From assembly GCA_026120185.1 (NCBI GenBank), contig JANUWF010000008.1, positions 6,820,001 through 6,884,000 of the forward strand: a stretch of 64,000 bases of DNA, in the 5' to 3' direction. Shown piece by piece: positions 22,801 to 32,452 of this stretch; the first letter of the stretch is position 1, and each line of letters opens with the position of its first letter. The stretch comes from Voacanga thouarsii (taxonomy: Eukaryota > Streptophyta > Magnoliopsida > Gentianales > Apocynaceae). The translations under genes were made by a program, and so were the position numbers. The notes under the pieces were generated by a model that did not search any database, was not told the origin of the DNA, and saw only the letters and a list, made by a program, of their open reading frames with translations.

Positions 22801-25735
22801 AATTTTATATATACTCTTGTACAAGATAAATGTTTTTGCAATGCTTTGGATTGCTCAGTTGTAGTTACAGCAGTTGAGTTGTTTTTGCAAAATGTCCCTA
22901 AATTTAGTTATATTTTCCAAATTAGGTGGTTTGCTTTCCTTATTCATTCTTCATGTGTTGACATCCAAAATTTCCAACTCTTTTATGTGGTATTGGGTGA
23001 CATGATTCTGACTCTGTGTAGAATTTATTATATTGGTGATGATGAATGTTCTTACTGATTATTTGCATTACATCTAATCAGGTAGAAAGTGTTCACTTCC
23101 GAAATTTATGAAGTTATTTGCTGTTGCTCTCTGCATAAGAGGCCTTGCACCTGCCAATAAATATAAAAAAAGGCAGCAATTGTTACTTTTTGCACGTGCT
23201 TTTCGGTTTTAGAATTTTTGAAATGGAGAAACGTAACTTATATTTCTTCTAGCTATGCATTGTCAACAGATTATTAGAGGCTGCAGTTGTGATCAGCCCC
23301 TTTACCAAGAGGCTCATGTTGCCTGCTGTGACGTCATGATTACGAAATTCTGTCATAACTTGTTGCCAATTTTTAATTGCTCTCTCTGTTGCACCAATAT
23401 TTTTGTCAGCATCTCGTGATTTTTCACACTTCTGTGAGACTTAGTTATTTGTCACCAATCTCATGTTGATTTTTGCCTGCATAATTGGAAGCTCTTTTTG
23501 GAGTCTTCTGTTTTTAGTAAAATGTGAAATTTGAAGCAGTTGAAGCTGCTATCGTTGGAGCATTGATTCACCATGACACCTAGTTAGTCATAGAAGTTCA
23601 GTTTTACACTGAAAATCTTATGGTCCAATTCTGTTTAACTGACATTTGTAATTTCTCATGTCAGTTTATGCAATTAGCTCTGATTTTCTTAGATTTGGCT
23701 GACTACTTTTAGTGAAGTTTTGTAATGAAGCTTTAATGTCTACATGTGAAATATCTACATTGAGGGTCACTACCCTATAGTGTTTGTGAGCACTTAGAGG
23801 CATTTTCTGCTCAAAATGGGAAATTGCAATGGCAACACTGGAAGTCTGGAATACATTTATAGAGCACAATTACTGAAGTGGTTACTCTACATCTCCCAGA
23901 GAATACATAAAAAGGGATACGCTGCTATTATTATTATTCTTTGCCTAATCTGTCTGCAATAATACAATCCAATTATATTTGATACTTATACAGGGGAAGT
24001 CTGTGGACTGGAACATATGTAATCGAATTTCAGGATTTGATTGCTTCATCTCCAGTGGAAGTAAAAGAACAGCCAGAAGCACGGTTTTCTTTCCTTCAAG
24101 GTGGATACGTAGAAGATTCAGAATTGCAAGGTACCTTTCTGTGTCTTGAGGCCTCAAAATGGCATTACAATAATTTGGTTTATTCATGACAACAGTGTCA
24201 GGGAACCTTGGATGCACTCACTATCATAGAGAATCTCATGACCTTATCAGGAATCAGCATATCTTTCTTCTTGTTACTCCTCCCAGAGAACCATTGCACA
24301 TTAGGGATTGAATTTGTACATACTAGAAAAGGTGATAGAGAATGCAAAGGGCCTAAAGACACATGTAGCTCAAGTATTTTCTAAGAATGACTATGTTCTT
24401 ATGTGTCAAGGTTTTTTTGGTCATTTTCTTAGAAACTGTTATTGGCAGGGAGTTGGTCTTTGAGTCTTTGTTTAATTATTTAGGTTGGAGTTCTTATTTA
24501 GGAAAATAAAGGGTATTAGGGTGCTTTACATTATAAATACCATATAATGGTTCCTTCTTTTCAGAAAGTGAATTAGTGGAAAGTTAAAAGTTATTTGGTT
24601 TGGTTCTTGTTAGGCATTGCATATTCTTCCCCATCCTTTTCTCTCACTTTTTCCTTTTTCTCTAGCAAATTACTGTTCCCGGCTGCTGTTCACAACCACA
24701 GAGCAGCTTCTATTTCCCCTCTAATCTGGTTGTTCTTTCACTCAACAATTGTTTCTTTTGCTGCCTGTTACAAGACAAAGCTACAACCAGTTCGTCCTGC
24801 ATCAAAAGACCTCATTCAATTTCTGAATTGAAGCCTACTTTTCCTGTGTAGCTATATTTTATATCTTGTTTAAGAACTCTCTATTCCTAGAGGAAACATG
24901 ATTAAGACACCGGTTTTCTGTAAGTGACTTTAGATTAATAGGAATTTCGAAGAAATGTGCTGTGTGCATCAAGAGTTAACAATGACCCTAAGCACAATAG
25001 TAGCAGGGCAAAAGGATTCAAATTAGCAATTACTAAGAGTTCTGTTAATCTTCAATTTTCCCAAAGGAAATTGGATCATTGTTGGTTCTTGTGCATAAGA
25101 CCATTGCAATTGATTTTTCTATTGTTTGCTAGGCATGCATGGACCAGTGAAAAACTGTTTCTTTTTTGTTAAATTTATGTTATCTAGGAAAAAACAGAAT
25201 GGCATAAAATGCATTCTTTAAAAATGATGCATTTTCTAAAAATGTATCTTCTATATTAAAACAGTTTCTGGCAAACATATTTTTAGCTTGCTAGTTTAGT
25301 GGCTTGTATATGGTTCCTCATGTTTAATGCACGTGATAAATGTGTTTTATTTACTAACATTATTGATTATTGAACAAGATGCACATTGATTTAGAGTGAA
25401 TTCTACCTTGAAGTCCCTCCTTTGATGAATCCGACTTGTTTTCCCTGATTACTGTTGCTATACAGCAGCTTTTGACAATGTTCAGTTTTGCCCTCTCAGA
25501 GGATGATGAAGGAAAGGATGGAGTTCTTTCTTTAGTGAATGTCACGCAGAAGGCTTTGCAGTTGCGCAACCAGGATACTCAATCAATATCCAGGAAAAAT
25601 GCTAAATCTGGTGCTGAGTTTTTTGCAGCTCGAACATTTCAAGGTCTGGATGTAACTACTGAGAACTCTATTCTTGAGCCATTTTTAATTGGTAGATCCG
25701 GGAAGGCGTCAGGATATGAGAATGAGCAGAAGTAG
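4816..25735 (+). CDS. DPH2: Diphthamide biosynthesis protein 2 (DPH2), ten exons, 499 aa
   Basis: DPH2 partners DPH1 in the cytosol to transfer the 3-amino-3-carboxypropyl group of SAM to a histidine of eEF2, the first step of diphthamide synthesis. Exons: 4816-4896, 5005-5225, 6007-6115, 7819-8173, 15610-15679, 15868-15935, 22448-22563, 22646-22752, 23994-24130, 25500-25735. All introns are GT-AG, phases agree, and the total is 1500 bp with the TAG. Iron-sulfur ligand candidates of the family are visible: Cys76/Cys77 in [10 protein letters not shown], Cys90 in AQCVIHYGH and Cys349 in [15 protein letters not shown]. The block [18 protein letters not shown] spans exons 6-7 and [18 protein letters not shown] spans exons 7-8. 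DPH2 rather than DPH1 is favoured by length and by these blocks. Exon 10 begins at AG after CCCTCTCAG, the only nearby acceptor that keeps frame. Introns 4 and 6 are inflated by transposons, yet no exon is damaged. Confidence 0.95.
5226..6006 (+). other. DPH2 intron 2 with a (TG)n microsatellite
   Basis: Ordinary AT-rich intron. A (TG) run of about 12 units lies at 5973-5995, only about 10 bases before the acceptor CAG at 6004-6006, so its length could alter the polypyrimidine region. No gene or transposon is seen. Confidence 0.7.
6116..7818 (+). other. DPH2 intron 3, nothing recognised
   Basis: A 1.7-kb AT-rich intron ending TGATTGCAG. No transposon termini, repeats or coding blocks recognised. 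Confidence 0.6.
8174..8963 (+). other. DPH2 intron 4, left part
   Basis: Intron sequence up to the copia insertion. It contains a T-rich run followed by a G-run of ten and another of seven (about 8401-8439), an unstable low-complexity patch. No gene is seen. Confidence 0.6.
8964..8968. repeat. Target-site duplication CTATG (left) of the intronic copia element
   Basis: CTATG stands immediately left of the element and again at 13831-13835 immediately right of it. A 5-bp duplication is what copia integrase makes. Confidence 0.9.
8969..9228 (-). repeat. 3' LTR of the intronic copia element
   Basis: This 260-bp LTR, read on the minus strand, starts TGTTGAAAG and ends CTGTCTTTA. It aligns end to end with 13572-13830. 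By eye there are about eight substitutions and two small indels, so roughly 96-97% identity. The polypurine tract lies at 9229-9240 (CTTGAGGGGGAG on the minus strand). Confidence 0.92.
9236..10870 (-). pseudogene. Copia reverse transcriptase and RNase H, frameshifted
   Basis: On the minus strand the reverse transcriptase frame (from about 10850) carries [59 protein letters not shown] and an intact YVDDIIMTG motif. The motif usually read ETFAPVAK is ETFPLVAK here. RNase H begins in the same frame ([18 protein letters not shown]), then shifts frame near 9610 and continues as [26 protein letters not shown] and DRTKHVEV to its stop at 9236. Another frameshift near 10855 separates this frame from the upstream linker. 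It lies antisense inside DPH2 intron 4. No full polyprotein can be made. Confidence 0.93.
10871..12143 (-). pseudogene. Copia integrase, broken in three places
   Basis: On the minus strand, [18 protein letters not shown] with CEACNLAKS forms the zinc-binding HHCC domain (about 12119-11980). [10 protein letters not shown] supplies the first catalytic aspartate, then the frame is lost near 11800-11860. The second frame gives [10 protein letters not shown] (second aspartate) and [19 protein letters not shown] with the catalytic glutamate, followed by [18 protein letters not shown] and [12 protein letters not shown] further shift near 11285 moves into [14 protein letters not shown], and a linker runs on to the reverse transcriptase. 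All three catalytic residues are visible, but in different frames, so the enzyme is dead as encoded. Confidence 0.9.
12127..13518 (-). pseudogene. Copia gag and protease, with one premature stop
   Basis: The frame opens with ATG at 13516-13518 ([10 protein letters not shown]). Gag shows [33 protein letters not shown] and [13 protein letters not shown]. An in-frame TAG at 12997-12999 interrupts it, and the same frame continues past the stop. A CX2CX4HX4C zinc knuckle reads [14 protein letters not shown]. The protease region reads [12 protein letters not shown] where active copia proteases have D-S-G, so the catalytic triad is altered. The frame ends at 12127 after a shift near 12140. The primer-binding site GGTACCAGAGC (13560-13570 on the plus strand, complemented) matches the initiator-tRNA-Met type with one change. 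Confidence 0.9.
13572..13830 (-). repeat. 5' LTR of the intronic copia element
   Basis: This 259-bp LTR matches 8969-9228. Read on the minus strand it starts TG and ends TTTA, so the LTR termini are TG...TA rather than TG...CA. The same end is seen in both copies, and the 5-bp target duplication (13831-13835) fits these boundaries exactly. Confidence 0.92.
13836..14399 (+). other. DPH2 intron 4, middle part
   Basis: Intron sequence between the copia element and the MITE. A purine-rich patch (about 14080-14220) is the only compositional feature. No gene is seen. Confidence 0.6.
14400..15344. mobile_element. Mutator-like MITE with 0.23-kb terminal inverted repeats
   Basis: The element (14409-15335) starts GAGCAAAATATATCAGCC and ends GGCTGACATATTTTGCCC. 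The left 14409-14639 and right 15106-15335 arms are inverted copies of each other along their full 231/230 bp, with about 90% identity by eye. A perfect 9-bp target duplication AAGAAACAA flanks it (14400-14408 and 15336-15344). Long inverted repeats with a 9-bp duplication are the hallmark of Mutator-like elements. The 466-bp core has no transposase, so the element is non-autonomous. It sits in DPH2 intron 4, 265 bp before exon 5. Confidence 0.9.
15345..15609 (+). other. DPH2 intron 4, right end
   Basis: Short T-rich intron end with acceptor TTCTTCTAG before exon 5. Confidence 0.7.
15936..16634 (+). other. DPH2 intron 6, left part
   Basis: AT-rich intron sequence up to the LINE insertion. 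Nothing recognised. Confidence 0.6.
17766..18602 (-). pseudogene. RTE LINE reverse transcriptase fragment
   Basis: This 278-residue open frame carries the RTE reverse transcriptase N-terminal part: [17 protein letters not shown], then basic [19 protein letters not shown] text, [31 protein letters not shown] and [20 protein letters not shown]. The last block corresponds to the YRGI-x-L-M-S-H-T-M-K-[LI]-WE-R motif, with two residues changed. The frame ends at 17766 before the catalytic aspartate block. Downstream text (17000-17760 on the minus strand) continues the domain in other frames, including a DEL-like block and [16 protein letters not shown] text near 17450. It is a dead copy, antisense to DPH2. 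Confidence 0.85.
19076..21681 (+). mobile_element. Solo LTR F1 (long gypsy-type LTR), 2.6 kb
   Basis: The segment starts TGTAATACCCCG and ends GGGGTGTTACA, and a perfect 5-bp duplication ATAGC stands on each side (19071-19075, 21682-21686). It splits the LINE endonuclease codons cleanly. Termini of the TGTAACACCCC...GGGGTGTTACA kind are typical of plant chromovirus gypsy LTRs. It holds no coding domain. It carries the blocks shared with the other F copies: a palindrome TGAGTACTCA at 20887-20896, a hairpin at 21075-21103, a second hairpin at 21397-21412 and TTATAAAGACCCC at about 21610. It lies in sense orientation to DPH2, so its own poly(A) signals could act on the transcript. Confidence 0.88.
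21860..22447 (+). other. DPH2 intron 6, right part
   Basis: AT-rich intron sequence from the right LINE target duplication to acceptor GACACAG. Nothing recognised. Confidence 0.6.
22753..23993 (+). other. DPH2 intron 8, nothing recognised
   Basis: AT-rich intron of 1.24 kb ending ACTTATACAG. No transposon ends or coding blocks found. Confidence 0.6.
24131..25499 (+). other. DPH2 intron 9, possible LTR remnant
   Basis: A 1.37-kb intron. Bases about 24416-24850 start TGTCAAGG and include a TTATAAATACC promoter-like stretch (24529) followed by a CT-rich leader, which resembles a small solo LTR. I could not find matching ends or a target duplication, so this is only a suggestion. Confidence 0.3.
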
Positions 25736-27233
25736 CAGCGATAGTGATTCCTCCTGCTTGTGAAATGGAAGCTGTGTAAAGAGCACTGCAGCAAAGTGTA
25801 TCTGCAATTGCAATCGCACAAAGGTGTCTGTTGGCATTGTCGACATGTGATGCTATTGAAATCAGAAGATATGTTGCAGAAATACGACGAAACTGCCTAC
25901 AAGCTGAGTCGGACATCCCACAGCTGAATTGTTGTCGCAATAGCGATGCCTACTTTGTTGGATTTAGTTTCTCGCAGTTTTACCATTTATGAAGATAGCG
26001 TAAATTTTAGTTTGTTTTATACAAACCTTCTCTATATTAGATTCTCTTCAAAATTCTGTAAAATTTTTCGTATTGTTTGTCTTTACTATGGCTGACAAAT
26101 TAGCAGTACTTGTTCTAAAAATGCTTATATAGACACGATTTTAATGGATTATCACTTCAAAAATTTGTATTGTATGTATTGTATTTTATATTTTTAGAAA
26201 GATAAAAATATTAAATCTATAATAAATACTTCTTATGTATGTTTGGACTAAAAATAGGTAAAACAAGGGTAAGACTCAAGGATCAAGCCACATGGTAGTG
26301 GTAATTAGTGGAGAAATTTTTCAAATAAAAATCCCTGGTATTATGTTGAAAAATTTTAAAATAATTTCTTTTCAAATTATTTTTGGACAGCTCACTAAAA
26401 AGGATTTGCATGTTTTGGGCATTTGAAAATTCATCATTTTTTGTATAATTTCTATTGTACTGACTAACTGGATTTGAAAAATAAAAATCTTTATTGGTTG
26501 ATAAATTCAACTAAATAAATATATGAATTCATTTTTTCTTATGAAATGTTGTTATTAAATATCTGAACCGTGAATGTCTTCTTCTAACATATACATATCA
26601 ATCAAAACTAATGTTTGAAACACAATCAATCCCATCGCTCACTCTGAACATATTAAACCTCTTATTAATGTATTAAACCGATTACTCCCTATTATTCTAT
26701 TATTGTTTGTATTATTGTTAGATCTTTTTTATCCATTTATTCCCTTTTATTCCAACATTCCCCATGTTATTATTACATTATTCTCCATATTATTATTAGA
26801 TCTGTTTCGAGAGATAGAAAAAATAAAGATATTTATAAAGTTTTTTAAAGTCTTATATATACTAAATGGAAGTGTTTTACTCTTTTTTTTCCCTTTGATT
26901 TTTTTATTAGTTCTTTCCTTTCCTTCAAATAAATAAAAAAAAACTCGTTTTTATTGTGCAAATAATTATATATTTTTTAAAAAAATAGAAATACCTCCAC
27001 TCCACTGAGTCTAAGTCAAAGTTATCTTGTTTTTATCCTATTTTATGCATTGTTCTTCCCCTTTCATCTCAATTGTTTTGAAACAAAAATTCAGATAAAA
27101 ATTTTTCGTTTTCATCGTGGACCAAATAGTTGTGCAGAAAATTGCATACATAACTAAATTCTCAGTTTTATATATTTTGCTTTAATGTTTTATTGCTAAT
27201 AAGTATAATGATTAGTTTAAATACTGTACTAGC
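25736..27233. other. DPH2 3' UTR and AT-rich spacer
   Basis: The first 250-300 bp after the stop probably form the 3' UTR; composition falls to strongly AT-rich after about 26010. AATAAA-like signals occur, but the cleavage site cannot be fixed. No second gene is seen. Confidence 0.55.
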
Positions 27234-29184
27234 TAAATTCCTAAAGCCAACCCTAGAGTAAGGGGGTCGGGATGCATATCATATCATTTTGCATGAATAT
27301 ATATGTTTTTGAATGATTTTATGTGCTTTAGAATTATGATTTATACGTTAAAAGGCTTAGTTATGCTTATTGAGTAGGAAGGGTAAAATGATAATTTTGC
27401 TTGAGGTCGAAATAAGAAGATAACTTGAGGATTAAATAAGAAGAATATTTGGGTGAAGAAATAAAAATAAGAGTTGTTATGGTTTAGTGGTTAGAGCTTT
27501 GGAATTAATATTTAAAGTCATAAATTCAAATTCTATCACTTAAGTTTTATTCATGATTATCTTAGTTAAATTTGAAAATTTTGTTTTCTTACATTCCATA
27601 AAGATAGGAGTGTTGTCCTAGGATTTGAAATTTTTGTTTTCTTACATTCCATAAAGATATGAGTGTTGTCTTAGGGGAGACATGAAGAAAATGTCTTAAT
27701 CCTATTATCATGTCCTAAAGAGAATTCTAGAGGAATTCTTATCCCTTTTATTACCTCTAGCTTATTCTAATATCTTCACAGATTAAATTTGTTCAAAATT
27801 TTATCAAAATTCACTTTTTAATTCTAGAGAATTCAGTGAGGATTTCTTGGCTTTGAATTTTGAAAATTGATCTTGGAAGATGGAGGATTAACTGAAAATA
27901 AGAGAGGAGTTAGGAAGGGTTCCCAAGGAAAATTAATCACCATGGTTGAACTTTCAAACTCATCTTCATAGTGTTCATGATCTTGATGAAGGGAACCTGG
28001 AAAATTTCCAGATTTTTGAGCAACCTAACTTCCGGAAAACTTAGCCAAGTTTCTTGCTCATTTACTGCTAGAAAAATGACCAATTCATTTAGCTTGAAAC
28101 TGAAATTTCTGTGCAAATTCGGACTACACAAAAACTACATAAATCAGAAAAAAATTCTGGGCAGTTTCGCTACATTCAACCAGGAAATGAAGCTGTTTTC
28201 TTTTGTCTTCAATCCAGCAAAACTCCTCTGCTTTTCCTCCATAAAGAAGGCTGGAAACCAGCCTTAAAGGACCCTCAAACACTTCTCAAAAACCTTTGCA
28301 AATCGGGTTGAAGAAGTGCAGAAATTCTGCACAGAAAAATTCAGCAAACATTCGAACCTTGAACACCATGAAACCAGAAAATTTACAGCTTTGTTCCTTT
28401 AAGCCTTGGCCAAAAAACCACCCTCAAAACTCTGTAAAATGAACCTTGTTCAGCCATGAACAGAACACCATTAACCTCTTCACTTACCTTGAACACTTGG
28501 ACTCCATAACCACACCTCAAATATCTCCTAAGATCACTCCATTCAAACTACATTTGAACTTCAAAAATTTTCAGCATTTTGCTCCATGAAAACACTCTTG
28601 TACTAAGCATCACAACCAGAAATTCCTCTGCCATTAAGTTCTGAATTTCGACTAACCTTAAAGCTCCATCAATCTTCATTCATTTCAGCAAAGCAAACCA
28701 ATCCAGCCGGCTCCATTGTAGCTCCAAGAAACCTTCATCCATCAAACACCATTAACATATCCTATACCTCAAACCACTCCCCAAATCTCTCCATTTGAAT
28801 TTCAAACAATCAGAATATTCTCTTCCTCTCTAAGCTGAAAACCGAAACTCCTAAACTCCCTAAACCATTCGGCCAGCATTCTCCCAGATTTCGTGCAGCA
28901 TTTTTCCTCAAACTCTCTCAATTTCCACCAAGAATACCAAGAACACACACCACATTTCTTCAAGCCAAAACCCACTCTAAACACCTCTAATCCTTCTCAA
29001 ATACTCCAGATTACACCTACATACTCCCTAGTGTTCATTTCTGCTATTTATAACACCAAATATCAAAAACAAGAATTTGCATTCGGATCAAAACCAGTTT
29101 TTTTTTAAGGTCTCAAGAATATCATTAAGGTAATCAAGAACATCATCTTCTTCCATTCAACCTTCAATGTATCATACTAATGCT

Positions 29185-29191
29185 TGCTCGC

Positions 29192-29223
<32 letters not shown>
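29185..29223 (+). repeat. Compound (CTCG)n(CT)n microsatellite
   Basis: GCTCGCTCGCTCGCTCGCTC followed by about eight CT units, inside solo LTR F2. Confidence 0.9.
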
Positions 29224-29759
29224 CCAAAATGGTTGATCAACAACCATGGCTGTTTTTCTTCCTCTTGGACAATTCAAGACTCACAATCGCATGGACCTTC
29301 TTAAATCTTCATCGAAGTAATCATCAATCAAGTATTTCTCCTTAATCCTTCTTTTTAATTCTGCATTCATGTCTCTTAGTTGTTGATAGGAAGAATAGAG
29401 TATGAATGGGGGATTGAATATATGCATGTAGATGAAGGGGTTGGGATTAGGACATGAGAATGGTTGTGTATGTTTAAGCTATATGGATTCTCTTGAGAAT
29501 CAATGTATGTTCATCATGTCTTAAGAAAATTATGGATGTTTAAACCATGTTAGATGTTGTGACACCTTTGGTGAATAGGATTTTTATGTTCTTATCTCCA
29601 TTGAAGCCATGATTATGATTATGCCTAGTAAGGATTTGGTCATGTGATAGCATGTGTTGATTTAAGCCTATGTTCATGAATGGATTAGTTATTGTTTGAT
29701 GTGGGAGAATGTGTTCATGATTCTTGTTTAGCAATAGGAAAACCATGATTATTTTCTTG

Positions 29760-30180
29760 TTAATCTTAGGTTATTTTTAGTAGAAAATTTTATTACCTTA
29801 ATTAAAATTATTACTATATTTTTTCTCTAAAGATTTCGAAATTCCTAATAAGTTTTGGAATTGGAATATTAAATAAAATATTGATATTTTATTACTCAAA
29901 TAAATAATATCTTTTATTAAAAATAATATATATATGTATAATAGTAAATAAAATTTTTTATATAAATAATAATAAATAAAATATTAATACCCTTGTAGAC
30001 CTTAGTTAAAACTTTTACCTATAATAATAAATATTATTTATATTAAAATTTATTTGTTATCTATTAATCAAAACTTTAATATAATTCATTTATTATTAAT
30101 TTTATTTATTACTAATTATTTATTATCTATTAAATATTAATTAATTAATTTATAATAATACTATTTAAAAATTACCATTT
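29760..30180. repeat. AT-only low-complexity block inside F2
   Basis: Nearly pure A/T sequence with ATTA and TTAAT motifs. It lies between the leader-like part and the conserved block of F2 and probably accounts for much of the extra length over F1. Confidence 0.7.
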
Positions 30181-31633
30181 ATTAATATTTTTTAGGACTT
30201 AGTATCATTCAATATTCAAACTAGTTTATTTATTAGTCATAACACTCAAGATTTATTTTTTGAACCTATAGCTTATTAGTAATTATTTTACAACCCCTAG
30301 TTATTTTAATTTATCAAGCTAGATTTATTTTATAAAATTCTTTATCATCTAGCCTTAAAGTTTAGGACATTAAGGTCATGATTGTAACTAGTTGAATTAG
30401 GAATTATTTATGTAAGCAAGTATAACTCGAGTATAACCTTACGTCGTATGTTTACCCCAGGCGGGGTTAGGTCAGCCTTGGAAGATTTTTGAATTGGAGC
30501 AAGTAAAGGATCAGGTAAGCTCTTGTATGGAATTATTTGAAGACCAAAACTTATTGTGGCAAACCAACTGCGATGTGTATGGACATTCATTTTGTAAAGC
30601 TGATTAAGGACTGTTTTTTTTTCCTTTTTATTTCAGTCAAGCAAATCATTTGAAAATTAAACAAGCAGTTTTACTCAAAATGCTAAGCTCTTTCTAAAAC
30701 CCAGCTTTGACAAGAATTTTAAAAACCCTTAATTGCTAATTTCAAGTAAATCAGTGTATAATCAATTTTTTCCTAAGTGGGACAATCAAAGTTGAGTACT
30801 CAATAAGGGTAGACCACTAGGACTAGTTTTTGAAGGGTTAGGATAAGTCTCTCAGTAGGTGGTCATCTTTGAGGGGTGAGTCCTTCTCGAATAGGATGCC
30901 CGTCCGGTAGGTCATGCCGGTCTGAGTTAGTAAGTTTCAGTTATGTAAATTGTATATTTCCAGAGTGGACAACTGGTAAGTTTTGGTGTAGAGATGGAGG
31001 AGTATCTCACCCGGTAGGCTGTACACTGACCTTTTGTTAGCGTGCTCAACGTGTGGCATTATGACCGTTATATAGTCATGGGGCCCAACGTGTGGTAACT
31101 CATGGCTGCCTCTTTGAGTAGTTGTATTTATTGCGCACATGTATGATTTGAAAAGTAAAACACCACTCTTTATTTTTGACATTTATTTAATGCTTGTCAA
31201 CACTTTCTCTTATGAAATCTTTACAACTTACATACATGAACTGTTTTCTTAAAACACTCAAAGCACACACGGGTTTACTGAGATTTTTATCTCACCACCT
31301 TTTATGCCATATTTTTAGGATGGTCCTGCTGTGGAGGTCAATAGCTAGATTTGTTGCCTATGATTTGAAGAATCTTTATTATTTCCCTTACGTGATGTTT
31401 GAGAAATTGTTGCAAATAATTTATTTTGGATTTGTTCATATATTTTTGGATTGTAATAAGTTTAATTTTAAAGTATTTCTTTTATTTTTTTTTTATGTGA
31501 CTTAGTTATAAAGACCCCTTGTCTTATGGACGGGGCGACATCCTCGGCCTTGTTAGGCCTAGGTAGTGGGGTGTTACATAAATAGTAATTGAGAAGTTGA
31601 ATTTCAACCATTCAAATGGATTAAAATTTTGGC

Positions 31634-31950
31634 CACTGCGATGATTCATTTTTTTAAATTTAAAAAAAAATTTATTTTTAAATTTTGAATAACCGTCACA
31701 AAGTTGTCATTAATTAGCAACAAATTTGTGACAAATAATTTTTTAAAATTTAAAAAATAATTTTATTTTTAAATTTTGGATGGCCGTTGCTAAATAACAA
31801 TGAATTTGCGACAACACCTTTTTTTTAAATTTTAAAAATAAATTTGTTTTTGAATTTTGAATGACCGTCGCTAATTAATAACGAATTTGTGACAACACTT
31901 TAATTTTTTAATGTTAATTAAATATTAAAAAAGTCGTCATAAGCCATCAC
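31634..31950. repeat. Degenerate tandem repeats, CACTA-subterminal-like
   Basis: About three and a half units of 80-95 bp, each with CCGT[CT]GCTAA[TA] or a close variant, then AATTTG[TC]GACAA and an AT-rich filler. Such CGTCGCTAAT/GCGACAA units are typical of subterminal repeats in plant CACTA transposons. No CACTA terminus or transposase was found, so the assignment is by motif only. Confidence 0.5.
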
Positions 31951-31954
31951 TAAT

Positions 31955-32452
31955 TTAGTAGCCTACACCTTATCAATGATGTGCTCCATGACTAGTTTAA
32001 CCTATTGGAAAGGATTTTGGACACGATTTTATAAAGGATGTTGCAATAGGAATTGGCCTATGATCCCCTACATTATTTACTGATTGCTCTTGGGATTAAG
32101 GCCACAGCAACATGGTTCAATTGCTTGAGCAATATGCCCGAGGAGAAGAATTTTGTGACACAGCTGTAACATCATGACCCACTATATTTTAGGCCTTTAA
32201 AAAAAAAAAGAAAAAGAAATATGCATTATAATCCTCATGCCTTAGCGCTTTACAATCCCAAATATCCCAAAGTGCAGCTTTAATTTCTTCAGCTGATACA
32301 TGCATAACAAGGGCCTAAACCAATTGTGATGTAAGCAAAAGGCTGGCTCCAACAACTTGTGTATTCAGTCTTCTGCATACATTTGGTTTAGCAAGTAAAT
32401 TGGTGAAGAACTGGACAAATTCACCGGCAATCTCAGTTGGCCAATTCTGCTT
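31955..32452 (-). pseudogene. LINE-1 reverse transcriptase fragment, decayed
   Basis: Read on the minus strand from 32452, frames give NWPTEIAGEFVQFFTNLLAK, then VSAEEIKAALWDIWDCKA, then KAWNIVGHDVTAV-like and VLYKIVSKILSNRL text. These correspond in order to the plant L1 blocks E-F-x-x-F-[FY]-x-x-L-L, EEIK-x-AL-F-D-I-x-D-x-KAPGPDG, and the CC-x-V-x-YK-I-I-[ST]-K-I-L-x-x-R-L motif. Several stops and frameshifts are present, and the catalytic core is missing. Left end abuts the tandem repeats. It is an old truncated copy. Confidence 0.75.

Larger units (their letters stand above)
27239..31578 (+). mobile_element. Solo LTR F2, 4.3 kb
   Basis: The right end reads GTAGTGGGGTGTTACA and is followed by TAAAT (31579-31583). 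The same TAAAT stands at 27234-27238, just before TCCTAAAGCCAACCCTAGAG, which looks like a mutated TGTAA...CCAACCCTAG LTR start. The 5-bp duplication supports these ends. Non-coding; only short frames. Shared F blocks: tRNA-like A box at 27480-27490, palindrome TTGAGTACTCAA at 30792-30803, hairpins at 30985-31011 and 31279-31294, TTATAAAGACCCC at 31506. A 50-bp unit containing CTTACATTCCATAAAGATA is locally duplicated at about 27578-27670. A C/T-rich, CAUG-poor central part (28000-29150) resembles a transcribed leader. Confidence 0.78.

Noticed and set aside
24595..24831. 78-codon frame in DPH2 intron 9
   Set aside because: CT-rich low-complexity translation with no domain. The whole interval is inside a spliced intron.
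4897..25499. DPH2 exons as two separate genes divided by the intron 4 insertions
   Set aside because: Exon phases match across introns 4 and 6, and the protein order is continuous with the family, so one gene is the simpler reading.
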